From contig NZ_CP023694.1 in NCBI RefSeq assembly GCF_008705135.1, positions 620,001-684,000 on the forward strand: 64,000 bases of DNA, written 5' to 3'. The position numbers and the translations under genes were made by a program. Position 1 is the stretch's first letter, and each line of letters opens with the position of its first letter. The notes under the pieces were generated by a model, which saw only the letters and a list, made by a program, of their open reading frames with translations, searched no databases and had not been told where the DNA came from. This document shows, piece by piece, positions 26,295-35,282 of this stretch. This DNA comes from Streptomyces coeruleorubidus (GTDB taxonomy: Bacteria > Actinomycetota > Actinomycetes > Streptomycetales > Streptomycetaceae).

Positions 26295-29200
26295 TCAGCC
26301 GGGGACGGCTGACGAGGTGACGGCCGGGTCCGTCGCGCAGGAGGCGTCGTCCGGTTCCTGCTCGGGGTGGAGGCGGGCCAGGAGGTAGCGGGTGAGCGCG
26401 GAGGCCGTCGGGTGGGTCCACATCACCGTGGTGGGGATGTCCAGGGCCAGTTCGCGTTGCAGGCGGTTGCGCAGGGCGATGGCCATGAGCGAGTCCAGGC
26501 CGAGGGTGACCAGGGACGTGTTGGCGTCGAACCGGTCGGTTCCCAGCCGCAGCACCGCGGCAATGTGTTCGACGACCCGGGACTGCAGCAGCTGCTGACG
26601 CTGCTGGGGGCTGTCCGTTTCCCGCAGGGATTGCAGCAGGGCGTTGCGGGCGTCAGAGGAATCCGCACCCGCTGCTGGAGCGGCCAGTTCGGCGAAGAAG
26701 GCGGTGCGGGCGGTGGCGGGATAGGACTCCAGCCACCGCGACAGGTCCACGGGAGTGTAGGCGGTGCGGTCGCGGTCGTGGGCGAGGATGCGCTCCAGGG
26801 CGGCGATGCCCTCCACGGGCGCGATCATGGCGTAGCCGCGTTCCGCCATTCCGGCGCCGCGGCCGACCTCCGCCCACGGCCCCCAGTTGACGCAGGTGGC
26901 CGGCAGCCCCTGGGCCCGGCGCCAGGAGGTGAACTCGTCCAGCCAGGCGTTGGCGGCCGCGTAGGCGCCCTGGCCGGGGTTGCCCAGCAGGGAGGCGGCG
27001 GAGGAGAAGGTGACCCACCAGTCCAGCTCCTGGCCGGCCGTGGCGTGGTGGAGCAGCCAGGCTCCGGTCGCCTTGGGACGCCAGACCTTCTCCAGGAGGG
27101 TGTGGGAGAGATTGGCGACGGTGGCGTCCTCGACGACGGCTGCGGCGTGGACGACCCCGCGCAGCGGGTTGCCCGTGTCCAGGGAGGCCCGGACGAGGGT
27201 GTCGGCGACGCCCGGCTCGGCGAGGTCCCCGCACACGACCTCGATGCGGGTGCCGAAGTCGGCGGTGACGGCGTCGAGGGCGGAACGGGTGGCCGCGGTG
27301 GGGGCGCTGCGGGAGGTGAGTACGACGGCCGCGGCACCTCGTTCGGCCAGCCACCGGGCGACCAGGAGCCCCAGGCCGCCGAGCCCGCCCGTGACCAGAT
27401 AGCTCGCGTCGGGCCGTACGACGGGGACGTCCTCGGGCCGCATGGGCAGGGTGTCCGTGCCCTCGGCGGGCCAGGTGAGGACGAGTTTGCCGGTGTGCCG
27501 GGCGGAAGCCATGGTGTGGAAGGCCGACGGCGCCTCGGTGACGGGGTGTTCTGTGACGGGCAGCAGCGGCAGGGTGCCGCCCACGAGCATGCCGGCCAGT
27601 TCGCGGTAGCCCTCGGCGAGCAGGTCCGGGTCTTGCTGCATCATCATCAGCACGTCGACACCGGCGAAGGTGACGTTGCGGCGGAAGGGCAGCAGCCCGA
27701 GACGGGTGTTGGCGTAGATGTCCCGCTTGCCGAGTTCGATGAACCGGCCCCGATGCGCCAGTAGCTCCAGGCCGGCGGACTGCGCTGGGCCGGTCAGGGA
27801 GTTGAGTACGACGTCGACGCCGCCGCCCTTGGTGAGGTCGCGCACCTGGTCGGCGAAGTCCAGGGTCCGGGAGTCCATGACGTGCGGGACGCCCAGGCCA
27901 CGCAGGTAGGCCCGCTTGGCCTCGCTGCCCGCGGTGGCCAGTACTTCGGCGCCACAGGCTCGCGCGAGGTTCAGCGCGGCGAGACCAGTGCCGCCGCTCG
28001 CCGAGTGGATGAGCACCTTCTCGCCGGGCCGGAGCCGGGCCAGGTGCCGCAGGGCGTACCAGGCGGTCAGATAGGCGCACGGCAGGCCGGCGGCGTCCTG
28101 CGCGCTCATCCCGTCCGGCACCGGCAGGAGGCAGTCGGCGCGGACGGTCGTGAAGGAGGACATGACGGCGGTCTGCTCCGCGTCCACGAACATCGCGGCC
28201 ACGCGGTCCCCCACCCGTACGTCCCGGACGCCGTCGCCGACGGCGGTGACGACGCCCGCGCCGTCGAACGCGCAGACGTCCGGGCGCTCCTCGCCCGCGC
28301 TGAAGCGCTGGTACACGCCCATGGCCTGGAGCACGTTGATGAAGTTGACGCTGGTGGCGTCGAGGCGGACCTCGACCTCGCCCGGTCCGGGGCGGGAGCG
28401 GGATTGTGCGACGAACTCGAAGGAGTCCAGGTCACCGGAGCGTGCCAGGTACAGGGCCACCCGGTCGTGCGCTCTGTCGACGGTGGCCCGGCGGCGTTCG
28501 TGCTCGTCCAGCGGGGCGTTGCGCAGCCGGGCCACGTGCCGCGTCCCGCACCGGTAGGCGATCTCGTCCTGCTCGTCGGGGCAGGACAGCAGTTCGGCGG
28601 CCACTTCCTCGACCGGTGTCTGCGGGTCGATGTCCAGGATGCCGGGGCGCAGTTCGGGGTGCTCGTAGCTCAGGACCCGGACCAGCCCGCGCAGACCTGC
28701 CTGCCCCAGGTCCGGCAGGTCGCCGGACGCGACCTGCTGCGCTGTGCCGGTGACGGTCCACAGCCGCGGCGCCGCTCCGTCCCTCGCGGTGCCCGCCAGC
28801 GCACGGGCGGTTCCCACGAGGCGGGCGACCTGCTCCCGTGCCAGGCGGTCGGGGGGCAGAGACGCGGTGCCGGGTGCCGGCAGGTACACCACCGCCTGCG
28901 GCGCCTGTCCGCCGGGCTCTGACGACAACAGTGGTGCGGGGTTGTCCCCTGAGATGTCTTCCGGAGTGAGCGTCCGGATGTCCACCGCGGCGCCCCGCTC
29001 CTGCAAGGCAGCGCCCAGCGCGGTCGTGAACGATTCGCGCCCGGGTTCCCCCAACAGGGTCCACGTTCCGGTCGCCCGTTGCGGCGCGGCGCGCTCGCAG
29101 GGCTCCCAGGACGCCCGGAGCAGACGGCCGGCGAAGCGCTCTTCCGCGCTCTCGGCGGGTACGTGACGGAACTCCACTCCGGTGGCGTCCGCCGCCACGG

Positions 29201-32200
29201 CCCCGTCGTCGGCCCACAGCCGGAAGTTTGCCGTGTACCGGTCGCCGTCCATCCGCCCGAGCGTGACCAGACAGTACCCACTCAGCGGGACCCGTCCGTA
29301 CAGCCGTAGCGCCTCGATGCGCCGTGGCAGGATGCCGCCGGCGGGCACCGTGCCGGTGCGCAGGACGGCGCCCGCGACGGCCTGAAGGCACGTGTCCAGG
29401 ACGACGGGGTGGCAGTGGAGCGCTTGCGCGCCGGCCCGGCCCTCATCGGGAACGTGGACGCGGGCCAGGAGGCGGGTGCTTTCGAAGCACGCCGAGGACC
29501 GCTCAGGTGCCTCGTCCGTGTACAGGGCCTGAAGACCGAGGAACGGCGAGCCGTGGTGCACGCCGCGCTCCTCGCGCATCTGCCGGTAGACGTCCGACGC
29601 GTCCACGGCGTGCGGGAACTGCGCCAGCAGATGCTGTGGATCGCAGCCTTCCGGAACGGGTTCTTCTCGGGGCGCCGCCTGCAGACCCGCCTGCGCGTGC
29701 TGGACGCACGTTCCGTCGGCAGCCGTGCTGATCACACGCCAGCGGGCGGTGTCCGGTCCGGTTGCCTCGGCGGTGGCGGTGACGGACGTGCCGTCGGAGG
29801 CCGGCAGCAGCAGTCGTTCCAGGTCGACGTCGGTGATGCGCAGGCGCTCCGGCCCCGTGCTGTAGAGGTCGGCGGCGGCGGCGACGGCCATCTCGCACAG
29901 AGCGGCACCGGGCACCACGACGACATCGTTGACGCGGTGCGCGTCCAGCCAGGCCAGCGTCGCGGGGCTGATGCGGGTCTGCCACAGATGCCGTCCCTCG
30001 CCGTCGGGGTCCGTGGTGTGCGGTCCGGTGAGCGGATGTGCGGAATGCAGGGAGCGAACCCCGGCCGACTGACTCAGGGGGGAGGGGGCGACGACGTACC
30101 GCGTGCGCTCCCAGGTGGTCGGCGGTACGTCGGCCAGGGCGCCGTCGCCGTACCGGTCGGCCCAGTCCAGCGGGTGGCCGGCGCAGTGCAGCGCCGCCAC
30201 GTGGGTGTGGAACGCCAGCGCGTCGTCGGTGTCGCGCAGCAGGGAGGGCACCACCGCGGTGTCGCTGTGGCCGTGCGCGGCGAGCGTGGCCTGTACCGGT
30301 TGGGCCAGCACCGGGTGGGGGCCGATCTCCAGGAACAACCGGTGCCCGTCCTCGGCCGCGGCCTGTACCGCGTCCGCGAAGCGCACCACGCGGCGCAGGT
30401 TGTCCGACCAGTAGGCGGCGTCGAATGCGGGGTGTTCGCGCGGGTCGTCGGCGACGGTGCTGTAGAAAGCGGTCACCGACGATCCGCCGGTGATGTCGGC
30501 GAGCGCGTCGGCGAGGTCGGGCAGGACAGGGTCCATGTGGGCGGTGTGCGAGGCGACGTCCACCTCGATCACGCGGATGCCCACGCCGCGCGCGTCCCAC
30601 TCCTCGGCGAGTTGGCGGATGTGGTCGGCGTCCCCACCGATCACGGTGTTCTCCGGCGATGCGACGACCGCGACACCGACCCCTCGCACGTCCTGTTCCG
30701 CCAGCAGCCGTTCGACCTCGGCACGACTGAGCGCGACCGAGGCCATCAGGCCCTGCCCGGCGGTCCGCAGGATCAGGCGCGACCGCCGGCAGATGACCCG
30801 CACTCCGTCCCGGACGCTCAACGCTCCGGCGGCCACCGCGGCGGCCACCTCACCCATGGAGTGGCCGATCACGGCCGCCGGCTCGACGCCGTGGGACCGC
30901 CACATCGCCGCCAGACCCAACTGGATGGCGAAAATCACCGGCTGCACCCGATCGAACCCGGTCACCACCTCGGGGCGGCACAGGGTCTGACGCAGGGAGA
31001 AGCCGGACTCCTCGGCCACGAGCGGTTCGAGTTCGTCGATGACCCGGGTGAACTCCGGGTCGTGATCCAGCAGTTGCCGACACATTCCCGCCCACTGCGA
31101 GCCGTGTCCCGAGAAGACCCACACCACCCGCTGCCCGGCATCCGGCACCGCACTGCCGGTCGCCACCCCGGCGGTGGGCGGGGTCCCGGCTGCCAGTTCC
31201 TCCAGCCGTGCCACCAGCTCCGACCGGTCGGCGGCGACGACGGCGGCTCGTTCCCGGGCGGGCGAACGGCGCACGGCCAGCGTGTGCGCCACGTCTCCCA
31301 GGGGGACCCGCGCCCCTTCTCCCCGCAGCCACTGCGCCAGTCGTCCGGCCGCGGACCGCAGGGCCACGGGAGTGCCGGCGGACAGCGGGAACACGCGCAG
31401 CGCCTCGTCGGCCCGGGGCGGGCCGGATTCGCCGGACGGAAGGGGACGGACGTCGCGCCGTACGGGGCTGGAAGCGGGAGGCTGCTCCAGCACGACGTGC
31501 ACATTGGTGCCGCTGATACCGAAGGAGGACACCGCGGCCAGCCGGGTGCCGTTCCGCACCGGCCACTCCACCGTGTCGGTGGGCACGAACAGCCGGGTGC
31601 CGCTGGGGTCGATCTGCGGGTTCCAGTCCCGGAAGTGCAGGCTGGCCGGCACCATGCCGTGGCGCAGGGACGCGATGGCCTTCAGCAGGCCCGCCACGCC
31701 CGACACCGGTTCCGTGTGGCCGATGTTCGTCTTCACCGAACCCAGCGCACACCGGTCCCGTCCCTTGCCGTACACGGTGGCCACTGCGGCGAACTCGATG
31801 GGGTCGCCCACCGCCGTGCCAGGGCCGTGCGCCTCCACCATGCCGACGTCCCCGGCGTCGACGCCCGCGCGCTCCAGCGCCAGACGGTAGAGATCGATCT
31901 GCGCGGGCTCCGAGGGCGCGCTCAGCCGCGTGCCCCGGCCGTTCTGATTGACCGCCGTGCCGCGCAGCACCGCCAGTACCCGGTCCCCCGCCCGTACCGC
32001 ATCCTCCAGCCGCTTGAGCACGACCACACCACAGCCCTCGCCCCGTACGTAGCCGTCGGCGGCGGCGTCGAAGGCGTGGCAGCGGCCCGTAGGGGAGAAA
32101 ACGCCCCACAACGCCGGGGCGATGACCCCCTGCGACCCCAGAGCCAGCATGGCGGCACCGGCCAGCGCCACATCCGACTCACCGGTCCGCAGGCTCTGGC

Positions 32201-32789
32201 AGGCGGAGTGCACGGCGACCAGTCCGGACGCGCAGGCGCTCTCCACGACGACCTGCGGCCCCCTGAGGTTCAGCATGAACCCCACGCGGCCGGGACCGAT
32301 GCTGTCGAAGCCGGTGTACATCGCGTAGGCGTTGACCTCTTCCAGAGGCCGTTGCACACGCAGCATGTAGTCCTTCTGGTAGATACCGAAGAACATGCCC
32401 GTCGGCGTGCCCGACAGCCGTTGGGCCGGGATTCCGGCGTGCTCGATGGCCTCCCAGACCACTTCGGCGAGCAGCCGGTGCTCCGGATCCACCCAGGGTG
32501 CTTCCTGTGCGTTGATTCCGAAGAACTCCGGCTCATAGGCGTAGACATCGTCGTCCAGGAAGCAGCCGTAGCGCAGCCGGGCCGCCACCTGGGCGGGAAG
32601 ACCGGTCAGCTCCGCCTGCTCCCACCGTTCAGGGGGCACCTCCCGCACGGTCTCCCGACGTGCCATCAGCAACCGCCACAGTGAGGTGAGGGAACGGACC
32701 TCACCAGGGAATCGGCAGGCGGCTCCGACGACCGCGATGGGTTCGTCCTGACTCGCTGCGGGCTCCTCGACGCCAGGTCGCGCATGCAT
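26295..32789 (-). CDS. Single-module highly reducing type I PKS (KS-AT-DH-ER-KR-ACP), MAS-like
   Basis: The product is 2164 aa from ATG 32789; the frame is open to 32963 and an earlier start cannot be excluded. KS spans about 15-435 with Cys186 (VVESACASGLVAVHSA rather than DTACSSS), His321 (HGPGT rather than HGTGT) and His358 (NIGHTE). AT spans 555-870 with Ser644 (GHSMGE) and VDVASHTAHMDP, as in mycocerosic-acid-synthase-like PKSs. DH has LDAHRVNDVVVVPG (Asp where Gly is usual) and DTCLQ. ER has HSASGGTGLAALNLAR; KR has TGGLGGLG, Ser and Tyr in FSSAASLLG and GQGAYAAAN; ACP has LGLDSLMA. There is no thioesterase. It is probably iterative and makes a reduced acyl chain, between terpene cyclase and flavoprotein genes. 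Confidence 0.92.
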   Translation of the reverse strand: MHARPGVEEPAASQDEPIAVVGAACRFPGEVRSLTSLWRLLMARRETVREVPPERWEQAELTGLPAQVAARLRYGCFLDDDVYAYEPEFFGINAQEAPWVDPEHRLLAEVVWEAIEHAGIPAQRLSGTPTGMFFGIYQKDYMLRVQRPLEEVNAYAMYTGFDSIGPGRVGFMLNLRGPQVVVESACASGLVAVHSACQSLRTGESDVALAGAAMLALGSQGVIAPALWGVFSPTGRCHAFDAAADGYVRGEGCGVVVLKRLEDAVRAGDRVLAVLRGTAVNQNGRGTRLSAPSEPAQIDLYRLALERAGVDAGDVGMVEAHGPGTAVGDPIEFAAVATVYGKGRDRCALGSVKTNIGHTEPVSGVAGLLKAIASLRHGMVPASLHFRDWNPQIDPSGTRLFVPTDTVEWPVRNGTRLAAVSSFGISGTNVHVVLEQPPASSPVRRDVRPLPSGESGPPRADEALRVFPLSAGTPVALRSAAGRLAQWLRGEGARVPLGDVAHTLAVRRSPARERAAVVAADRSELVARLEELAAGTPPTAGVATGSAVPDAGQRVVWVFSGHGSQWAGMCRQLLDHDPEFTRVIDELEPLVAEESGFSLRQTLCRPEVVTGFDRVQPVIFAIQLGLAAMWRSHGVEPAAVIGHSMGEVAAAVAAGALSVRDGVRVICRRSRLILRTAGQGLMASVALSRAEVERLLAEQDVRGVGVAVVASPENTVIGGDADHIRQLAEEWDARGVGIRVIEVDVASHTAHMDPVLPDLADALADITGGSSVTAFYSTVADDPREHPAFDAAYWSDNLRRVVRFADAVQAAAEDGHRLFLEIGPHPVLAQPVQATLAAHGHSDTAVVPSLLRDTDDALAFHTHVAALHCAGHPLDWADRYGDGALADVPPTTWERTRYVVAPSPLSQSAGVRSLHSAHPLTGPHTTDPDGEGRHLWQTRISPATLAWLDAHRVNDVVVVPGAALCEMAVAAAADLYSTGPERLRITDVDLERLLLPASDGTSVTATAEATGPDTARWRVISTAADGTCVQHAQAGLQAAPREEPVPEGCDPQHLLAQFPHAVDASDVYRQMREERGVHHGSPFLGLQALYTDEAPERSSACFESTRLLARVHVPDEGRAGAQALHCHPVVLDTCLQAVAGAVLRTGTVPAGGILPRRIEALRLYGRVPLSGYCLVTLGRMDGDRYTANFRLWADDGAVAADATGVEFRHVPAESAEERFAGRLLRASWEPCERAAPQRATGTWTLLGEPGRESFTTALGAALQERGAAVDIRTLTPEDISGDNPAPLLSSEPGGQAPQAVVYLPAPGTASLPPDRLAREQVARLVGTARALAGTARDGAAPRLWTVTGTAQQVASGDLPDLGQAGLRGLVRVLSYEHPELRPGILDIDPQTPVEEVAAELLSCPDEQDEIAYRCGTRHVARLRNAPLDEHERRRATVDRAHDRVALYLARSGDLDSFEFVAQSRSRPGPGEVEVRLDATSVNFINVLQAMGVYQRFSAGEERPDVCAFDGAGVVTAVGDGVRDVRVGDRVAAMFVDAEQTAVMSSFTTVRADCLLPVPDGMSAQDAAGLPCAYLTAWYALRHLARLRPGEKVLIHSASGGTGLAALNLARACGAEVLATAGSEAKRAYLRGLGVPHVMDSRTLDFADQVRDLTKGGGVDVVLNSLTGPAQSAGLELLAHRGRFIELGKRDIYANTRLGLLPFRRNVTFAGVDVLMMMQQDPDLLAEGYRELAGMLVGGTLPLLPVTEHPVTEAPSAFHTMASARHTGKLVLTWPAEGTDTLPMRPEDVPVVRPDASYLVTGGLGGLGLLVARWLAERGAAAVVLTSRSAPTAATRSALDAVTADFGTRIEVVCGDLAEPGVADTLVRASLDTGNPLRGVVHAAAVVEDATVANLSHTLLEKVWRPKATGAWLLHHATAGQELDWWVTFSSAASLLGNPGQGAYAAANAWLDEFTSWRRAQGLPATCVNWGPWAEVGRGAGMAERGYAMIAPVEGIAALERILAHDRDRTAYTPVDLSRWLESYPATARTAFFAELAAPAAGADSSDARNALLQSLRETDSPQQRQQLLQSRVVEHIAAVLRLGTDRFDANTSLVTLGLDSLMAIALRNRLQRELALDIPTTVMWTHPTASALTRYLLARLHPEQEPDDASCATDPAVTSSAVPG

Positions 32790-32978
32790 GGGCTCTCCGT
32801 CCTTCACCACGAAGATGTCGGGGACGCGGCCGAACTCCGGAACGTGCTCGGCCGCGCCTCGCATCGAACTTGAGACATTGGTTTGCTTCGGCACCCGACG
32901 GGGCGTATCCCAAGGGCGCTCGGTCTGCGGGCAGGAACACGCCGACGCGGCCGGCCGCGTCACCGTCCGGGCGATTCC

Positions 32979-34064
32979 TCAAAAGGCGAGGTCGTTCCAC
33001 CACCAGGCGATGGACGGCAGTCGCCGCGGGTCCTGCCGGCTGGTGCGGGGAGTGTCGGTCCAGTGGCTGGTGGCCGTTTGGGCGGGAATGCGGGCCCGCT
33101 GGGCGGGGGCGACGCCGTCCGGGCTGAGGTAGCGGGGGACGCGCAGTCCCCATTCGATGTTGCCGCGGATGCCGTGCCCGAGGTCGGTGAGGTAGTGGCG
33201 CAGAGGGCTGCTGGCGCGGGGATTGACCCGGTCGCGCAGGCTGAGAAATCGCTCCAGCACGGCGTCACGCACAGCGACGGCCTCGTCGACGGCTTGGCGG
33301 GGGGAGTAGCCGTGGCGGGTCATGAGGACGTTGAAGATGCTCTGTTCGGTCTGCCGGCGGCTGGTCTCGCGGAGCCGTGAGTGGTGGTCGTTGTCGAGTG
33401 ACGCGACCATCATGGCCATCTCGGTCAGGGCGCGGACCGCGGGTGAGTCCATCTCCCGGTCCGGCACGTCGAAGCCGTTGGCGATTTCGAGCATGGCGTA
33501 GGTGGGCCCTCCGCCGGCTGAGTGCAGCCGCATACTGAGATAGTCGTCGAGGTCGGGCATGCGGCCGGTGGCCCGGTTGCCGATCTGCCACTGGACGCCG
33601 GTGAGCCAGGCACGGTGGGCCTGCTGGAAGCGGCGGTTCTGTACGGGGCCGGCTGCCGCGCGGAAGAGTTCCCCGATCTCGTGCACGGCGGCCGCGTACG
33701 GGTCGGCGCAGTGCAGGTGGCCCGGTACCTCCAGGGCGCGCTGCACCGAGAAGGCCGTAGTGGCGAAGGCGGCGGGGTCGGCAGCGAGCGGCCCCTCGTC
33801 GCAGCGGGCGTCGTCGAAGGCGAAACCCCAGTAGACCCAGCAGGCCGCGATCCACAGCCGGTCGGGATCGGCGTGCGGGGCGAAGCGTGCATAGAAGTCG
33901 GCGCTGCGGGTGGCGGCGTACAGGGCGCGATCGGTCTCGGTGCGGCACAGACCGCTGCGGTCGATCCACGCCAGAGCCCGTCGCTCGGTCTCCTCGGCCT
34001 CGGGATGGATGGCGGATTCGATGGGGCAGTAGAAAGGCGGGGCGTCGAGGGCAATACCGGCCAC
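32979..34064 (-). CDS. Class I terpene synthase
   Basis: The 361-aa protein shows both metal-binding motifs of bacterial class I terpene cyclases: an aspartate-rich FAFDDARCDEG (Asp84, Asp85, Asp89, Glu90) and the NSE triad NDHHSRLRE (Asn225, Ser229, Glu233). Near the C-terminus is RVPRYLSPDG, with the RY pair that senses diphosphate. It would ionise a prenyl diphosphate and cyclise it; with a polyprenyl synthase next door the substrate may be C15 or C20. GTG 34064 is chosen because GAGAGGAG sits 5 bases upstream, inside the longer frame. I cannot assign a product. Confidence 0.88.
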   Translation of the reverse strand: MAGIALDAPPFYCPIESAIHPEAEETERRALAWIDRSGLCRTETDRALYAATRSADFYARFAPHADPDRLWIAACWVYWGFAFDDARCDEGPLAADPAAFATTAFSVQRALEVPGHLHCADPYAAAVHEIGELFRAAAGPVQNRRFQQAHRAWLTGVQWQIGNRATGRMPDLDDYLSMRLHSAGGGPTYAMLEIANGFDVPDREMDSPAVRALTEMAMMVASLDNDHHSRLRETSRRQTEQSIFNVLMTRHGYSPRQAVDEAVAVRDAVLERFLSLRDRVNPRASSPLRHYLTDLGHGIRGNIEWGLRVPRYLSPDGVAPAQRARIPAQTATSHWTDTPRTSRQDPRRLPSIAWWWNDLAF

Positions 34065-34116
34065 GGGGGCTCCTCTCACGCGGCACAGGGAGTTCAGCGG
34101 CGTGCAGCGGACGTGG

Positions 34117-35190
34117 TCAGGCGGTCCGGATGACGGCGCGGGCCGCGATCTGCCGGAGCGCGGCGGCGATCGGCGGCGCGAGCAGGTCGGTGTCGAGGGC
34201 GGCCAGCGCCCTCTCGTACCGCTCGATGATCATGGACTCGACGGTGTCGCGGGCGCCGGTGTGCTGGAGGATGCGCCGGATGCGCACGGCGTCCTCTTCG
34301 CCGAGGTCCGCCCGGCCGACCAGCGCGTCGAGTGTTCTGCGCTGTTCGGGCGTGACCCGCCGGATGGCAAGAGCCATGAGGACGGTGGCCTTGCCCGAGC
34401 GGAGGTCCTCGAGGACCGGCTTGCCGGTCAGGGCCGGGTCGCCGAAGACACCGAGGAGGTCGTCTCGCAGCTGGAAGGCCTCTCCCAGGGGAAGCGCGTA
34501 GGCGGAACACAAGGCGAGCAGGTCTCGGTCGGCGCCGGCGAGGGCGGCCCCCAGGTGCAGGGGCCGTTCAACGGTGTACTTGGCAGTCTTCAAGCGGGTG
34601 ATGGCCATCGCCTCGTCGACGTCGCCGGTGGGTCGTCCGGTGGCCAGCAGGTCCAGGTGCTGGCCCAGCAATACCTCGCCGCGCATGGCGTCGACCAGCG
34701 GCAGCACCGTCCGCCGCTGGCGCTTGCTCAGTCCGGCCGAGTTCATGAGGGCGTCGGAGCAGACGAGGGCGAGGTCACCGAGGAGGATCGCGGCGTGGAC
34801 GCCGAAGGCGTCGGCGTCCGGCCTGGCCCGGTGCCGGGCCGCGAAGGCCCGGTGCGTGCTGGGGCGGCCGCGGCGGGTGGGACTGTTGTCGATGATGTCG
34901 TCGTGGATCAGAGCGAAGGCGTGGAAGACCTCCAGGCTCGCTGCCATCCGCCACAGGCTTTCCTCCCCGTCGCCGCCGCCCGCCGCGTGCCAGCCCAGGA
35001 CGCACAGCAGGGGCCGGATGCGCTTGCCGGGCGCGAGGACGAAATCGGCCAGGGCATGGGTCAGTTCGCCGCCTCCGCCCTTCTGGGAGGGAATGCCGGC
35101 TGGTGAGCGGCGCAGGAAATCGGCCAGGACGGTCTCGATGCGGTCCTGGACGGCGTCGAGGTCGAGCGTGGCAGCGAGGTCGGTGCTCAT
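34117..35190 (-). CDS. Polyprenyl (probably geranylgeranyl or farnesyl) diphosphate synthase
   Basis: This 357-aa trans-prenyltransferase has the first aspartate-rich motif HDDIIDNSPTRRG (Asp97, Asp98, Asp101), KRIRPLLCVLG before it, the TAKYTVERPLHLGA segment, and the second motif QLRDDLLGVFGD (DDxxGD). It condenses IPP with allylic diphosphates. The residues upstream of motif I are bulky and mixed (SLEVFHAFALIH), so chain length cannot be fixed; the His at -2 and Ala at -5 would suit C20. The start at 35190 has GGGAG 8 bases upstream. It supplies substrate to the terpene cyclase encoded next. Confidence 0.92.
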   Translation of the reverse strand: MSTDLAATLDLDAVQDRIETVLADFLRRSPAGIPSQKGGGGELTHALADFVLAPGKRIRPLLCVLGWHAAGGGDGEESLWRMAASLEVFHAFALIHDDIIDNSPTRRGRPSTHRAFAARHRARPDADAFGVHAAILLGDLALVCSDALMNSAGLSKRQRRTVLPLVDAMRGEVLLGQHLDLLATGRPTGDVDEAMAITRLKTAKYTVERPLHLGAALAGADRDLLALCSAYALPLGEAFQLRDDLLGVFGDPALTGKPVLEDLRSGKATVLMALAIRRVTPEQRRTLDALVGRADLGEEDAVRIRRILQHTGARDTVESMIIERYERALAALDTDLLAPPIAAALRQIAARAVIRTA

Positions 35191-35282
35191 GGGATTTCTC
35201 CCTGCGGGCAGGCCGGCGGACGGGAGCGGGCGTGGGGGTGAGGTCGGGTGTGGGGGTGGGGTCGGGGCGGATGACGCACCGG

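Noticed and set aside
29409..32684. 1091-codon plus-strand frame inside the PKS gene
   Set aside because: Antisense shadow; the minus strand encodes a continuous PKS with ordered catalytic motifs.
32979..35190. Family 2 encapsulin cargo system (terpene cyclase/polyprenyl synthase)
   Set aside because: These enzymes can be encapsulin cargo in Streptomyces, but no encapsulin shell gene or long disordered cargo tail is present in the window.
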